Below the pieces are notes generated by a model. It saw only the letters and a program-made list of their open reading frames with translations, had not been told where the DNA came from and searched no databases. From Bimuria novae-zelandiae CBS 107.79 (taxonomy: Eukaryota; Ascomycota; Dothideomycetes; Pleosporales; Didymosphaeriaceae), in the NCBI GenBank assembly GCA_010015655.1, contig ML976715.1:158115-222114 (forward strand): 64,000 nucleotides of DNA, read 5' to 3'. Position numbers and translations under genes: made by a program. Below are positions 25,020-35,721 of this stretch, piece after piece. Positions within the stretch are counted from its first letter, which is position 1. Every line of letters begins with the position of its first letter.

Positions 25020-25188
25020 TATTAGATAAGATACTTGCGTGCGATAAGGTATAATAATTAGTAATAATTATATCTTGTTCTCTATTAACTCTATTAGGTT
25101 GGTTTTAACCCCTAGGCTAGTACGATAAGCGCTGTGGTCCCTGCTCAATTGTGCAGATCCGACCTCAACGCACTCGTTCTATCTGACA
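25020..25188 (-). repeat. Copia 5' LTR (RIP-mutated on the inner half only)
   Basis: 169 bp. From 25020 to about 25100 it differs from the partner LTR by many C-to-T/G-to-A transitions; from about 25100 to 25188 the two are nearly identical. The mutated half is the one facing the element interior. Confidence 0.9.
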
Positions 25189-25684
25189 AATAGTTATCTA
25201 TTTATAATATAAATAGCATAGGGTACTATCTTCTTACGCTTATAGAGTCTAGCTCTATTAAGTACTTTTTAGAACACGTAGTTCTTTTATGCTCCTAAAT
25301 CTAACATAGCTTTTATTTATCTTCTTTTAAGCTATACTAGTAGCTTAATTAATATCTCTTTGCTTATAGTATTTAATTCTTTAAAGGCTTTTTCCTGTTT
25401 AAGCCTAAGTCTAAAAAACATATTTTTTAGTTTAGTATTCTTTTTAGCTTAGGGTAACTCTTCTTTATTCTATCCTAGGGTTATTACTAAGCTATCTTAC
25501 GGGAAGCTTTACTATTAACTTTAATTATCTTAATTTATAAAGTTATTATTCTTTTTAGTATTTATCTAAATCTATTTACAATTTTCTTATTTTTATATAT
25601 TTTATAGTTAAGATATAAGTATTATTACTAAGTGCTCGCTGCGCATTCTCTATTAACTAATATTAATAAAGCTTAGTTAGTTAC

Positions 25685-25864
25685 TGTAAGCAGGTGGGTG
25701 GTATGTGTGAAGGTAGTATATTGTGTGTGTAATTGTCTGAGTTGCTCTGTGTGTCGTTCTGTGTTGTGTTGTGTGTACATGGAGTGATCAGAGGCTCGTA
25801 TATAGAGATAGAGCTGACTCATGAGACTAGTGTCGTTATGTGACATATCTCTGGGCTGCTTACA
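25685..25864. mobile_element. 180-bp insertion with 9-bp inverted ends, not RIP-mutated
   Basis: Begins TGTAAGCAG and ends CTGCTTACA, a perfect 9-bp inverted repeat; TG...CA ends suit a solo LTR, the perfect ends a MITE. Composition is GT-rich and normal, in contrast to AT-rich flanks. It marks the junction between the gypsy relic (left) and the LINE fragment (right). Flanking 5-mers (GTTAC / GATAT) do not match convincingly. Confidence 0.6.
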
Positions 25865-27280
25865 GATATACTAATAATATTTTCCTACATAAAGCCTCTT
25901 ATGACCTTAACCTTAATATTAAATAACTTACTAAAAATATTTATAAGATTAATAAATATAGTACGGATAATAAGATTGCTTTTTTACTAAATAAACTTTA
26001 AATACTCTATCTTATATAATAGAAAGAAGACTATGCCCTTCCTTATATTATTAATAAGAACCTTACTATATCCCTTATTTTCCTTATGAGTAAGAATAGG
26101 GCCTTATGCTAGCTAAGTATATAGTTTAATTAAAAGCTTACTTTTAAGACCTACGTTATAACCCACGCTACTAAGATAAAAGTAGTTATATATTATATTT
26201 ATAGCCTAGCTTAAATTAAATATAGCCCCCTACTAGGGTTCTATTATAAGGCGGTAATTGCCTGCATCCTCTTACGGCTCCTGTACGGCGCGAAGGTCTG
26301 GTATAGAGGCAGGATAAAGCCCTCTAGAATTATGTGCTAATTAAGAAGCGCTAAAATAAGCACTTAACTAGGGTAGTATATTAATATACTTAATAGAGTT
26401 CTTAAATAAGTATATAAAGCTATTATACTAGCCTAATAAACTATATTTACTATTACTATCTTTTAGAACGCAGGACTCCTTTTAGTAATAGTAGTACTTA
26501 AAATATATAAGTTTTACTTTATAGTATACTTACTAATAATTAATAATAAATAACCGCTAACTATTAGGACCCTTTTACTTATAACTAAAAAAGGCTAAGA
26601 CGTAAGCCTTCTATAAAAAGCCTACTTAAAGGTATAGTAACTTATATAAATTTTTAACTTAGTACCTTAATTAGAGTTTCGCGCCTCTTAATACTTCCTT
26701 AAAAGATATACTAATTTTATAGGCTAAGTAGTTAAGAAGGACGCTACTTATTACTTTAAAAAGTAATAAGGTCTTTTTTAATTAACTACTATTAGTATCC
26801 TTAAATTAGCTTTAAATAATAGATTAACAGCATTAAGCACGTTATATATAGCGTAGCTATATATAAAGGGCAGGTCCTTATTTTATAAAATAATAGCTCT
26901 TTTAACCCTAAGTCCTATATTTTTAATTCTAAAGTTATTAGAGCGTAGTAAAGACTTACCTATACGCTTAATACGCTTGCCTACTAGCTAAGACGTATAT
27001 ACAAGTATATTAATAGTACTTCTATTTTATAGTGTATAAGAGGCAACCTGTCCCCTTCCTTATAGTTGGCGTTCGTCAGGTGCCAGGAGACAATAGAGAA
27101 CCTAGACATCGCTATCTAGTGGGCCCTAGGTCACTGCAAAATAGAAGGGAATAATTTAGCAGACTAGCTAGCTAACAACGTAGCAAAGTCCCCTTAACCT
27201 CTATATAGCATGGCAGCTGAGCCCACAGTCTTAGGCCTTAAGTTAGACGTCCGCGCCACACTAGGAGCGCTAAGATAGAC
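25865..27280 (+). mobile_element. LINE (Tad/I-like non-LTR retrotransposon) fragment, RIP-degraded
   Basis: Plus-strand frame with TAA/TAG stops. Around 26250-26320 it reads AVIACILLRLLYGAKVWYRG, the end of a LINE reverse-transcriptase domain. Around 27060-27180 it reads VPGxxx...HCKIEGNNLADQLANN, the RNase H domain of Tad-like elements. Both the 5' part (before 25865) and the 3' end are missing: the RNase H frame runs directly into single-copy sequence near 27280, with no poly(A)-like tail. Confidence 0.78.
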
Positions 27281-27349
27281 TAGTGGCGCGCCCGCTCGCC
27301 CAAACTACCTCTTTTCAATCGACCCGTCGAAGGTCGTGTCCTTGAGCCG

Positions 27350-28240
27350 ATGGAGGATCTCCATTTACCCCCCGAATGGTTCTCCAATGAATGGTCGCAG
27401 TCTATCATGGTGTCAAAAGTCGTAGAAGATGTTCCCGCTCGGCTGATTTCCGTCTAGCCCTTGCTTTCGCGAATCACTAGATCCACCAAGAAGTCGTGTG
27501 TGCTTTTCTGAGGCTCACTCACATTTGAGGTTTCTCCTCGTTCAGATGACCTTGCAGCGAAGCTATCCACCTTCGTCAACCTCTACCCCAACAGCGAAGT
27601 TCTGGGGACCATATCTGGTCTGACCTTTACTCCACCCTCTCCGCCTCCCGTCAACGGACAAACAATAAGTGAACTCCGTAAAAAACCAGACTTCAATCAC
27701 TTCGATGTTCTTCGACAAACTTCGAATACCTGGGATCCCTCTTTCGCTCGACAGTGTCCTTCGCTACGCGCCCTTCGCCTGGATGTATCCCTGCAACGCG
27801 CGATCGACATCTCTACCCCATGGGAGAACATGGTCCTACATTCAGATACGGTCGAGGCACGTTAGAACATCATTCCAGCTTTCACACTACCAAGCCTGCG
27901 TAAGCTTGAGGTTCAAATTATGGATGGCTATCAGTGGCGCAAGGCTATGAAGTGCGACAAGGGTGGCTATTGGGAGGTGTACTCCGCGTACTCCGACTTC
28001 CTCCGCGCACGTCTGGCGTCATCGCCGAACAGCGCCCTTGATTTTACCATTCATACCGATTACACCAGGCACCCATGGAAAGGTTACCGGGGAGCTCAGA
28101 GGATAGCTTATATTGAGAGGGTGTACGGCTCCGTAGATGTTGTTGTCCGTGATTTCTTTGACATGGAGCTTCGTGGTGGGTACCCGGATGGCGTTGACCA
28201 CCTGCGAAAGTTGATACGTAGAGGCTGGGATTACCGTTAG
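27350..28240 (+). pseudogene. Broken F-box/LRR-like family gene with two nonsense codons
   Basis: ATG at 27350-27352 starts MEDLHLPPEWFSNEWSQSIM. TAG at 27455-27457 interrupts codon 36. After an intron-like gap ending in CAG at ~27546, a single long frame runs from about 27547 to the TAG at 28238-28240. It passes CPSLRALRLDVSLQRAIDIS and contains a second internal TAG at 27863-27865. Both internal stops fit CAG to TAG. The C-terminal half (27920-28240) is open and reads as a normal protein. Function unknown; the repeating leucine pattern suggests an LRR-like fold (inference). Confidence 0.6.
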
Positions 28241-28303
28241 GACTTCAAAGAAGTTGAACAAAATTAGGTGTTGTGTATCATAAAGCGGGCAAGATAAATC
28301 GCA

Positions 28304-28699
28304 CTAGAAGATGGAGATGGAGATGGATACTGGCGACAGCATGGGTGACACCAATCGTGAAGGTATAGGGTCTGGTAAGACAGTTCTATTTGGAGATTTT
28401 TTAGTTCTGTGTGTTACCTCTAGATAAGTAATACAGTGACTATATCTACTTTGTACCCGGCCGTATGCTAGATCTAGGCGTTTTCTGTGCATCGTGCTTC
28501 TTGATTTGGCTAGCGCGCCACGTGCGCCGCCGAAAGGGAGGGCACGACTGCTTTCCTGATAAGTAGCTAGCACTGCCTCTTTCCCTTCTTCTCTCACCTC
28601 AGCTTCAAAATCTTGGAACACATTGGAGCTCACCATGGATGGAGTCAACCCCGAGAGCGCCGCCAGCGCCCGCGGCAGGAACGTGAGCTCTGTAGCCAC
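28304..28699 (-). pseudogene. Orphan exon of an unrecognised protein
   Basis: A 131-codon open frame on the minus strand with protein-like composition (LTFLPRALAALSGLTPSM; ALPFGGARGALAKSRS; THRKRLDLAYG-type blocks). It has no ATG start: the frame opens at GTG 28699-28697, with TGA upstream, preceded by a possible splice acceptor. It ends in a low-complexity SISISIF run. It looks like the last exon or remnant of a longer gene. I do not recognise the family. Confidence 0.4.
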
Positions 28700-28919
28700 G
28701 TGACTACGTCAGAGGTTGTAGAAGGTTCCATATAGGAGCACGGACCACTGACTTCAAGATAAAGCTCTCGACTACTACTTTCTTTCTCGACAGACTCCTC
28801 ACTCATTTCTGCAGATAGCAATATAGCTTGTCGATTGATTGCCTGCCAGCCTGCTAGGCTACAAGCTCAACTCCAATGCTCCGCGTCCGGAGTTTGTCAC
28901 TGACGTGACGACGATCTAG

Positions 28920-29715
28920 TGCTGCCTGCGTTGGAAGCGTGCCGTCCTCTGAAACTCACGCTGCTGAGATTGGCAACGTGGTCGTGACGGTCGACAATCA
29001 GGATGCGATGTAAGTTTATGATAACGTTGAGAGTCGGAGAGGAGGCGCTAATTAGATGGCAGAACCCACAACTCCGTTGAGTCGCCTTTGTTGAGGCTTC
29101 CTGCTTAATTGAGACTAAGGATCTGGGATTACGCTGTTGGCGGCCACGTCATCGAAAGAGCATACATTCCATCCCTAGCCGGCGCGGTCGAGTGGCCAAA
29201 AGAGCTATGGATCATCAAAGGTTACACAACGAACCTCCCTGCCGATCTTCGAGTCACTCCGTTCTCGACACGTACCTTGGAAGAACTTTTTTTCCAGAGA
29301 CCTGTTATCAGGCATATGCCATCAGATCAAAAACGAGTCCTCCGGGTTCCTGTTTAAAGAGAACGTTTTTCTCTTCAATTACCCATGGCACTACGTCGAT
29401 TTGGAGCGCACTCTATCACCAACCCAGCTCGAGGCAATCGAAGAAGTTGCTATCTCTCTTTCCTATAAGAATACGTTCGACGATTTCCACCCTTTCTTCT
29501 TCACTCAGGGAGAGAGCATGGCAGCTAGCTTTCCCAACCTTAAGTGCATATTCATGCCTCCGGAAGCTCTCGAGTATCTGAAATTTGCGAGCATGACCAT
29601 TGTCGAGGCGGTCTCCACTTTGACAGGAGGAAAGCTTGAAGGGGTGGACTTGGTATTTCTCGACGTGCTTGATCCAACTACCAGGATTCATAATACCAAG
29701 ATCATCAAGCTCTAA
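28920..29715 (+). pseudogene. Broken paralogue of the 2EXR/F-box-like gene at 30086-30920
   Basis: An exon ends at 29009, an intron spans 29010-29062 (GTAAGT...GGCAG, branch-like GCTAAT), and exon 2 begins 29063. After the splice the frame reads SPLLRLPA, then TAA at 29106-29108, then LRLRIWDYAVGGHVI. At the T7 run 29287-29293 the frame shifts. Removing one T would lead into FSRDLLSGICHQIKNESSG and on without stops to TAA 29713-29715. The same intron position (DA|I) occurs in the intact neighbour at 30138/30179, so the two are paralogues. No start codon for exon 1 could be fixed. Confidence 0.65.
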
Positions 29716-30085
29716 TTGATGGTCGAGACGCATACAAGCAAAAGTCTCCGCTTGTCATTGGGATCATTGGAAAATTAGTCCGGCGTGGAAGATTCTACAT
29801 CCCTGGACATATGAATCGTCGATTGGGTATTCTCTAGAGTTTTGCGTACAGCAAAGATAATATTGAGAAAATAGTGTGAATACCCAATGATTTACCCCAA
29901 TATGAGAGTGATACCATCGCCAAATTTTAGCTTTACGCAAGGGATTGCCTTCTCTCACTTGCACCCCAATCTACGCGACGCACTGTCCAACAATACGTCA
30001 CGATAAGCCGCTCAGCTGTATTTCCCACTTCTATCTCTGCCAAAATCTGCGCGGCTTCTCGAAATACTTCGCCGCTGAAATCACC

Positions 30086-30920
30086 ATGGCGCCCATCGAC
30101 CTGGATCGTACCAGTGCGCTTGGTGGCCAAGACGCAATGTGGGTACTGGGCAGCTGTTTGAGTTACATATGCTGATAGATTGAACAGCACCGCACGCAAC
30201 GCGGCAGAGTCGCCACTGCTGCGTCGTGCTGCAGAAATCCGGAACCAGATATGGACGGACGTCCTTGGGGAACACTGCGTCTCGATCAGCCTCGGGCCCT
30301 CTTACGAACACCCCGACTTCCTCACTTGCGCTGTAAGATCTCGATCTCATCAGTCGCTGTCACGTCTTTCTGGCAACACCTCTCCGCGAGTCACTTCCGG
30401 CTTCGTCGGCAGCCTAGCTTCCAGAGTGTGCCGACAAATGAGAGCGGAGATCGCTGGTCTACGCTTCAAGAACACGCGCTTCAGGTTCACTAGTTCAGGT
30501 GCGCTGGAAAAATTTTGTGAGCAATACTCACTCACTCAACGCCTGGCCATCCAGGAAATTTCTCTGGGTCCTGTATACGGTGTCACGAAGCGCTGGCCCT
30601 TGTACGGTTCCTCTGGGGCAATGCCGACTTATCGACCTTGCGTTTCCTTCAAGCAACTTCTTCCGAAGCTCAAAACCATTTATCTCAATCCAGCGGTATT
30701 CTCCATGCGCAATGGTGGTACAATTGACCATGTCCTCTGGCCTGTCCTTGACAATATGATGCTGAACAACATGCTTGATGAGCTGATGGAAGAGCTTCTT
30801 GGTCGTCTGGCCGTCACCAAAGGTGACTGCGAGGGCGTGGAGTTCGTCCTGTGCGACATAAAGAACGTGGGTGTTGGGGATTCATTGTCGCAGGGACAGT
30901 TTCTGACATACAACTTCTGA
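30086..30920 (+). CDS. 2EXR/F-box-like hypothetical protein
   Basis: ATG at 30086 lies in a strong context (CACCATGG). Exon 1 is 30086-30138, a 40-bp intron 30139-30178, and exon 2 30179-30920, giving 264 residues. The N-terminal third contains SPLLRRAAEIRNQIWTDVLG, matching the ascomycete pattern LPxEIRxxI(W/Y)xxVL found at the start of 2EXR and F-box-like proteins, then VCRQMRAEIAGLRFKNTRF. The middle and C terminus are typical of this lineage-expanded family of unknown function; a role as a substrate adaptor is only inference. The short intron is supported by its position matching the 29010-29062 intron of the broken paralogue. It is the only undamaged member of the group in the window. 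Confidence 0.68.
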
Positions 30921-31276
30921 TACTGCTCCTTTGCCTTGGCTTCTGAAATCTTGATCCACATATCGAAGTGGTCAGCGGAAGGAGATACAGCTATACGGAG
31001 TTTCACGGCGAACCATGAAGCTATTGGCCTCGCTGTGGCTTCGTATATGTTGGGCGGCAATGTAGTGTACTTCGTTATCACGAGGAGAGGTATATAGTCG
31101 CAGTCTGAAAAGGCATTGCGGCACACTCAAAAGAAGTCACTGAAGGGAATATAAAAACAACTTAACTTTACTGAATACCAATGCCAAAGCATTCCTCGCA
31201 ATAAGATTCATATCAAACAACCCTCCATACACCCACCAGCAAGTTGACCATCGCACTTCTTTCCACCCTAATCCAT

Positions 31277-31920
31277 CTACTTCTTGCTGACCACTGTAAC
31301 CTCGTCCAGAACGATCTTGAGCGTCTTCAAGATGCTCAGCCGCACCTTGCAGTTCTTGTGCGCATACGAAGCATACAGAGTCGCGTTGTAGAAATTGCCG
31401 GCGTCGTTGACGATGGGGCGGACGGCTTTGAGTGCGGCGGGTGTGCAGTTGCCCTTCCCGCCGAGCTCAGGCGGAAAAACGCAGGGCTCGATGATCTGGT
31501 GGGTGTTAGAGTAACGATAGGAGTATGGTGGAGGAGGGTGGTGGGGATATGGATTGCGGAAGCGGGGGATTTACATCGGAGTAGGTCTGGTAGTTGATGT
31601 TGTGGCATGCGAAGTCATCATAGGCGCAGCCGTCCTGGGCGTTGGCTTTGCGAGTGCACTCTTTGAGGCACTCCGGGATGCCGAAGTTACTGAGCCATTT
31701 CTCCGTGGTGCTGGATGGGAGTGTCAGCTTTCAAGCGTAGGGTAGAGGAATGGCTAGTGGCATGGGTGCATCAAGGTGTGGCGAATGGTAGGAAGAAGGC
31801 GACTTACAGGCAACTGTATTTCTCAAGCTGGCCGGGAGCGAGCGCCGAGGTGACGTTGTAGGTTCGCTGCGCCATAGCCAGGGCGACGGTCGTAAGGAGA
31901 ACTGTGATGGAGAACTTCAT
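31277..31920 (-). CDS. Secreted CFEM-like cysteine-rich protein
   Basis: Three exons (31920-31808, 31710-31575, 31495-31277) with 97- and 79-bp introns (both GTAA...CAG) give 155 residues. Residues 1-17 are a signal peptide (MKFSITVLLTTVALAMA). Eight cysteines stand at 37, 52, 56, 66, 73, 88, 100 and 132. IPECLKEC followed by CAYDDFAC matches the CFEM core, including the Asp that in known members helps bind heme. The usual CxC pair is lost because residue 75 is Asn. There is no serine-rich stalk or hydrophobic C terminus, so it is probably secreted rather than GPI-anchored. CFEM proteins act in heme/iron capture, adhesion or as effectors; which applies here is unknown. Confidence 0.82.
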
Positions 31921-33623
31921 TGTGGCGGTGGAGTTGGAGTAATGATGTGAGAAGCTCTGGAAGCCTTGGTTCACGGCAAGTGAGGATAGGCACGGTGACG
32001 TGGGGACGGCACCTTCCTCGACCCAGCTTTATGCTTCCTTCTCCAACCCCTGTTCACCAAGCAACCTTGGAAGCCATCACCGACGCAGCTCCAGCCCCAC
32101 CTGCCTTCCTGAATTCAGGAGTATTATTATTGCTTGTCGAATCTCTGGCTACCAGCCATCTAACCGTGGTTTTCGAATGAAAGCGGCTGGAGCCTTGTAT
32201 AAACATTGACGTCTGACGGCAGATCCCTGAACGTTAGACCCGAAGAGGCAATGCAAATACCTCAAGCGCGCTGTTCCTGCATGAGCGTGTTATTGACTTA
32301 GAGTTAGCTAGCTGAATTCATCGGGGCAAATGTGCGGATCTAATGAGAGGAGGGCACTTACACCTAGCGTAGAGACGGTTGAAGGGGATGCGCTAGCTGG
32401 GTGGTGGGGAAATCCGTTGGCGTGGTTTTCGCGTCGGGCTAGTGCAGCTTGTAAAGCTCATGGAGGAGCTTCCGGGCGGCCGATATTCTGGGTATGGGAC
32501 GTGAGACTCTGTGGCTGATCCGATTTTGCGGTAGCTTCTCGAACCTCCAGACGCACGTCGGGGATCGGGGGGTTCCATGATGCAGAGATGATCAGTACAT
32601 GCAGGCTTGCACGTCACCATCGCTGCATAAAGGCTCAGGTCAATGCTTTCTAGTTTAACCTTGGTAATGGTACCTGCATATACAGATGTGAAAGCCTGCC
32701 TGCGAAGCGCAGATACCGTCTGAAGAGGCAAGCCTGGCGACAACACTTGATTTGATACGCAACATCTCCTTGGAGTTGTTCATTGTTGCCCGATGCTTGC
32801 TGATACACTCAAAGTATTTCATGTACAATACCTCAAAAACAAACACAATGCCATTTTTTCACAATCCATCGAGTGCGAACAAACACAAATCTTGGTGCCT
32901 TATTAAAAAGCGGGCACCTCATCCAGCTAGGACACTTCACCGTTACCAGTACATTGGAATATATAGATTGTTCCTACCTAATACAGATATACGTCTCTGT
33001 GTTTAAATGTCGCATAAATCCTTTGCACTTCTATCTTTACGATCAAATTTCTTTCAACCCTGCTTCCACTGTAGCAAGTAATGGCGTATATACCAGCCCG
33101 CATCTGCAACGCCCGCACTAGATAAGAGGGATCCCGGCTGGGTATTTTCTTTCAGGATGTAATGAGGGGCCTGGTAGCTATACGACGCAAAGGGCAGCGC
33201 GCGAATGCGCGCTTTCCTGGGTACGCAACAGTGAAAGAGCTTTGGAAAATGCTACAGAACACATTGTCACTCCTACCTGGTAATTATAGCGACATCCTAT
33301 AGCCAGGCTAGTCGTTCTATACTTTTCAGGGTATTTTCAATTCGATTGAGTCAAAGTAGGCATGTAAAGCACGGAAGTGTATCGCGAGGGCGGGCCAATT
33401 AGCCCCTGCTAACACGCGCTGTGCACGCGCACCACAGGTACCGACGAGTTCATAAGTACCTACGACACACAGTCTTCGCCATACATTCTTAACCGAGATT
33501 GACATCCGTTCCATTACCGTGGCGGACCACGTTTCGCAAGGCTCCCACCAGGATGCCCTACCAGGGCTGCAATCGACCAGCAATGAGTCAACTTCTTCAT
33601 CCACAAGCTCTCCCACTTAGAAA
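31921..33623. other. Intergenic, no gene recognised
   Basis: Holds the upstream region of the CFEM-like gene. Overlapping open frames on both strands at 32330-33121 lack family resemblance or splice-supported extensions. No RNA gene was seen. Confidence 0.5.
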
Positions 33624-34376
33624 ATGGATGAACTTATATACTTTATGGGTCGTCTGGATTTCCGAGCCGGTCCACATCGGCCAGAATCGTTCGCACAACC
33701 CGGTTCGACCCGACCGAAACCCTATCTTGGATCTCGTCGCCCCCCTGTGGAAATGCACGAAATAATTCTGGATCACGCTTTCGAGAATTTGCCCACTAGA
33801 ATTACTCTATTCTCGGACATGTTTATCTCAAAGACTGTACTGTACCCTGGGGCTCTTTCTCACGTTGTTTTCGTCAACAAATTCATGTAAGAATTAGGCA
33901 CCTTGGCATTCTTGCGTCGCACGCGGATCGACTTCGAAGAGGGAGAGATCAACAAACCAGGCATCGACCGAGTCCGCAGAGAATTCTTCGGCTTCGTGTG
34001 CCAATTCAAGGACGGCGCCAATGCTATCCGAATGCTCTGCTTCCCAAAAATCCGCTACTATGATGAGAAGTGTTCCAAGACATTCGTTCCATACTGTACA
34101 AGCTATCCACCTCTTGTACATCTGGAATTGGGCTTGAAGGGCAGCGACCTTCAGGATTTAAGCGGCGAAACCACATGGCCTCTCATGTCAAGAGACGAAG
34201 TATTGAACAAATACAAGTTCACGGGCATCTTCGGGTTAAGAAGCCTCCGCCGTATTGTTCTTCGCATTCGAGTTGAAGAATGGAGCCTTATAAGCGCAGG
34301 AGTATCGAACGCCGCGGACTTTGGCCGGGAACTCCGAGACGCGTTGCTGGAAGGCTTCTGTGACGGTTCAGTATAG
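33624..34376 (+). pseudogene. F-box/2EXR-like family gene with one in-frame stop
   Basis: From ATG 33624 the frame runs 88 codons to TAA at 33888-33890, then continues in the same frame through 161 further codons to TAG 34374-34376. The joined product would be 250 codons. SRRPPVEMHEIILDHAFENL resembles the FPPELRELIIDFYL motif of the gene at 61635-62546. FLRRTRIDFEEGEI and IFGLRSLRRIVLRIRVEEW follow after the stop. The stop fits CAA to TAA. A real truncated protein of 88 residues, readthrough or a sequencing error are alternatives. Confidence 0.6.
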
Positions 34377-35132
34377 AAGCTTGGGCCACCCGCGTACGTG
34401 CGGCCCGTGCACGTGATCCACAGTATATAGCTCCATAGAGTAGCTTCTCAATCAAGAACAACGATTGCCTCAACACTCTTTTTTCGACGTCACAGCTTCA
34501 AACAGAATGGGAACGGGAACATAGAGATCAAATTAGTAGGAAGACTGCTATAATCACTTGTGGAGGGATGGATATATGAGTTCACAGTGCGTAGAATTTG
34601 ACGGATGTGGATTGGCTGGGGTGGATGAGCGGGTGAGTTGCTTTTGGGGTCAATGAATGGGTTGTTGCATTGTCTAGGTATCGTTCGAAACTCCGGGTCA
34701 TTTGGCCATCTTGATAAGTAATAGGTGATGCATGATCCTTGGTTGCGCTCGGAAGCCTAACTGTGCGATGGTGCCGATGTCTCTAATGTATGAACTCCCT
34801 CCAAAAACACAACACCCCTTGCTCCACCGAAATCACCCTTCAGATTCTCGGAATACAACCCTCCCAACAGCCAAATTCAAAACCTCATAAGAGCCGCAGC
34901 GCTTTACATCATGCCCTCGCCTGATCATTTCCTTCAGTGATGAAAGTCACTCTCAAATAGTCGGCCCGATAACCCATCATCCACAATTTGCGAGGAATCC
35001 GCGTAAGTAGGGCGACAGAGGTGATCAGATCGTTCCACAATCTTTCCTGAATTCTTGGCACATTCACAGCTTCTCCAAGCCACGGCATAGCGCAGTGCAA
35101 GAACGCCCACAATCTTTTCCAAGCCTGTAAAA

Positions 35133-35167
<35 letters not shown>

Positions 35168-35721
35168 TCGACGACTGTGGAGACGGACGAACCGGAGGGT
35201 GAGATTACATACTAAATGGTGAGGCGCCGACATCTGCCGGTTGTGACGGGGGAAGCCAGAGTGAAGCGATCTGGAATTTGTGATGCGTGGAAATATGTTG
35301 ACGGGTTTCTAGAAAATGCCTTGCGTGGTCGGGAATAGTGCGGGTGCGGGTCTCGGCCCGTTGCATGCGTCAAAAAAAACATGCACGCGGCCTCTAGTCT
35401 GTGATCATGATGGGAATTTGTTTCGTTGCAATCGCGCGACCTGGAAGTTGCATTTCTTTCGGGCTTTGGGGGGTGGCATGACTCCAGATGAGCAAATGCG
35501 ATCTGCAGTGCTGCAATGTGGACAGTGAAACAGCACTCAATCCTAGCGTAGCCATCAGGGTGCTCATACTGTATTTTGACATAATTCAAAATATCTTGAC
35601 GAGTTCATTCACGGGTGAATAGTAATTAGCTTAATTACAGAGCCTCAAACACCTTCCTATATACTCCTGCTATTACCCCGATCATTCATGCATTGACCGT
35701 AAAAGCGTAATTTGCGCCGTC
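34377..35721. other. Intergenic with a 34-base poly-G tract
   Basis: No supported gene. The minus-strand frame at 34909-35112 (RLWNDLITSVALLTRIPRKLW) reads somewhat like protein but has no second exon or partner. An uninterrupted run of G fills 35133-35166. Confidence 0.55.

Larger units (their letters stand above)
20077..25188 (-). mobile_element. Complete Ty1/copia LTR retrotransposon, RIP-inactivated inside
   Basis: 5112 bp with two 169-bp LTRs and a perfect 5-bp target duplication AATAG (20072-20076 and 25189-25193). Minus-strand order: 5' LTR 25188-25020; gag from ATG 24987; pol with a clean reverse-transcriptase fragment at 21597-21412; polypurine tract (AAGGGGGTG on the minus strand) at ~20248-20256; 3' LTR 20245-20077. 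Most of the interior is AT-rich with TAA/TAG. The 20077-20245 LTR and ~60 bp inside it are unmutated. It sits inside the gypsy relic, between protease and RT. Confidence 0.92.
16800..25684 (-). mobile_element. Ty3/gypsy retrotransposon relic, split by a copia insertion
   Basis: Reading the minus strand from high to low coordinate: a retropepsin-like block (KAMLDLGA, about 25340); then, across the copia insertion at 20077-25188, the protease-to-RT linker (DIILKLSWLKKHNLEIN-like, about 19950); reverse transcriptase (about 19400-18700); integrase C-terminal blocks (SILSTNxRTNRMYK and GDKVYLL, about 17500-17130). Stops are nearly all TAA/TAG. The 5' end (LTR and most of gag) is missing at the junction with the insertion at 25685, and the 3' LTR is uncertain (see 15840-16050). 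It is an old, heavily RIP-mutated copy. Confidence 0.8.

Noticed and set aside
15075..27280. Very AT-rich block as a centromere
   Set aside because: Recognisable retrotransposon domains, LTRs and target duplications explain it; nothing specific to a centromere is visible.
32393..32746. A 117-codon minus-strand open frame
   Set aside because: No recognisable features; overlaps plus-strand frames of equal quality in an intergenic region.
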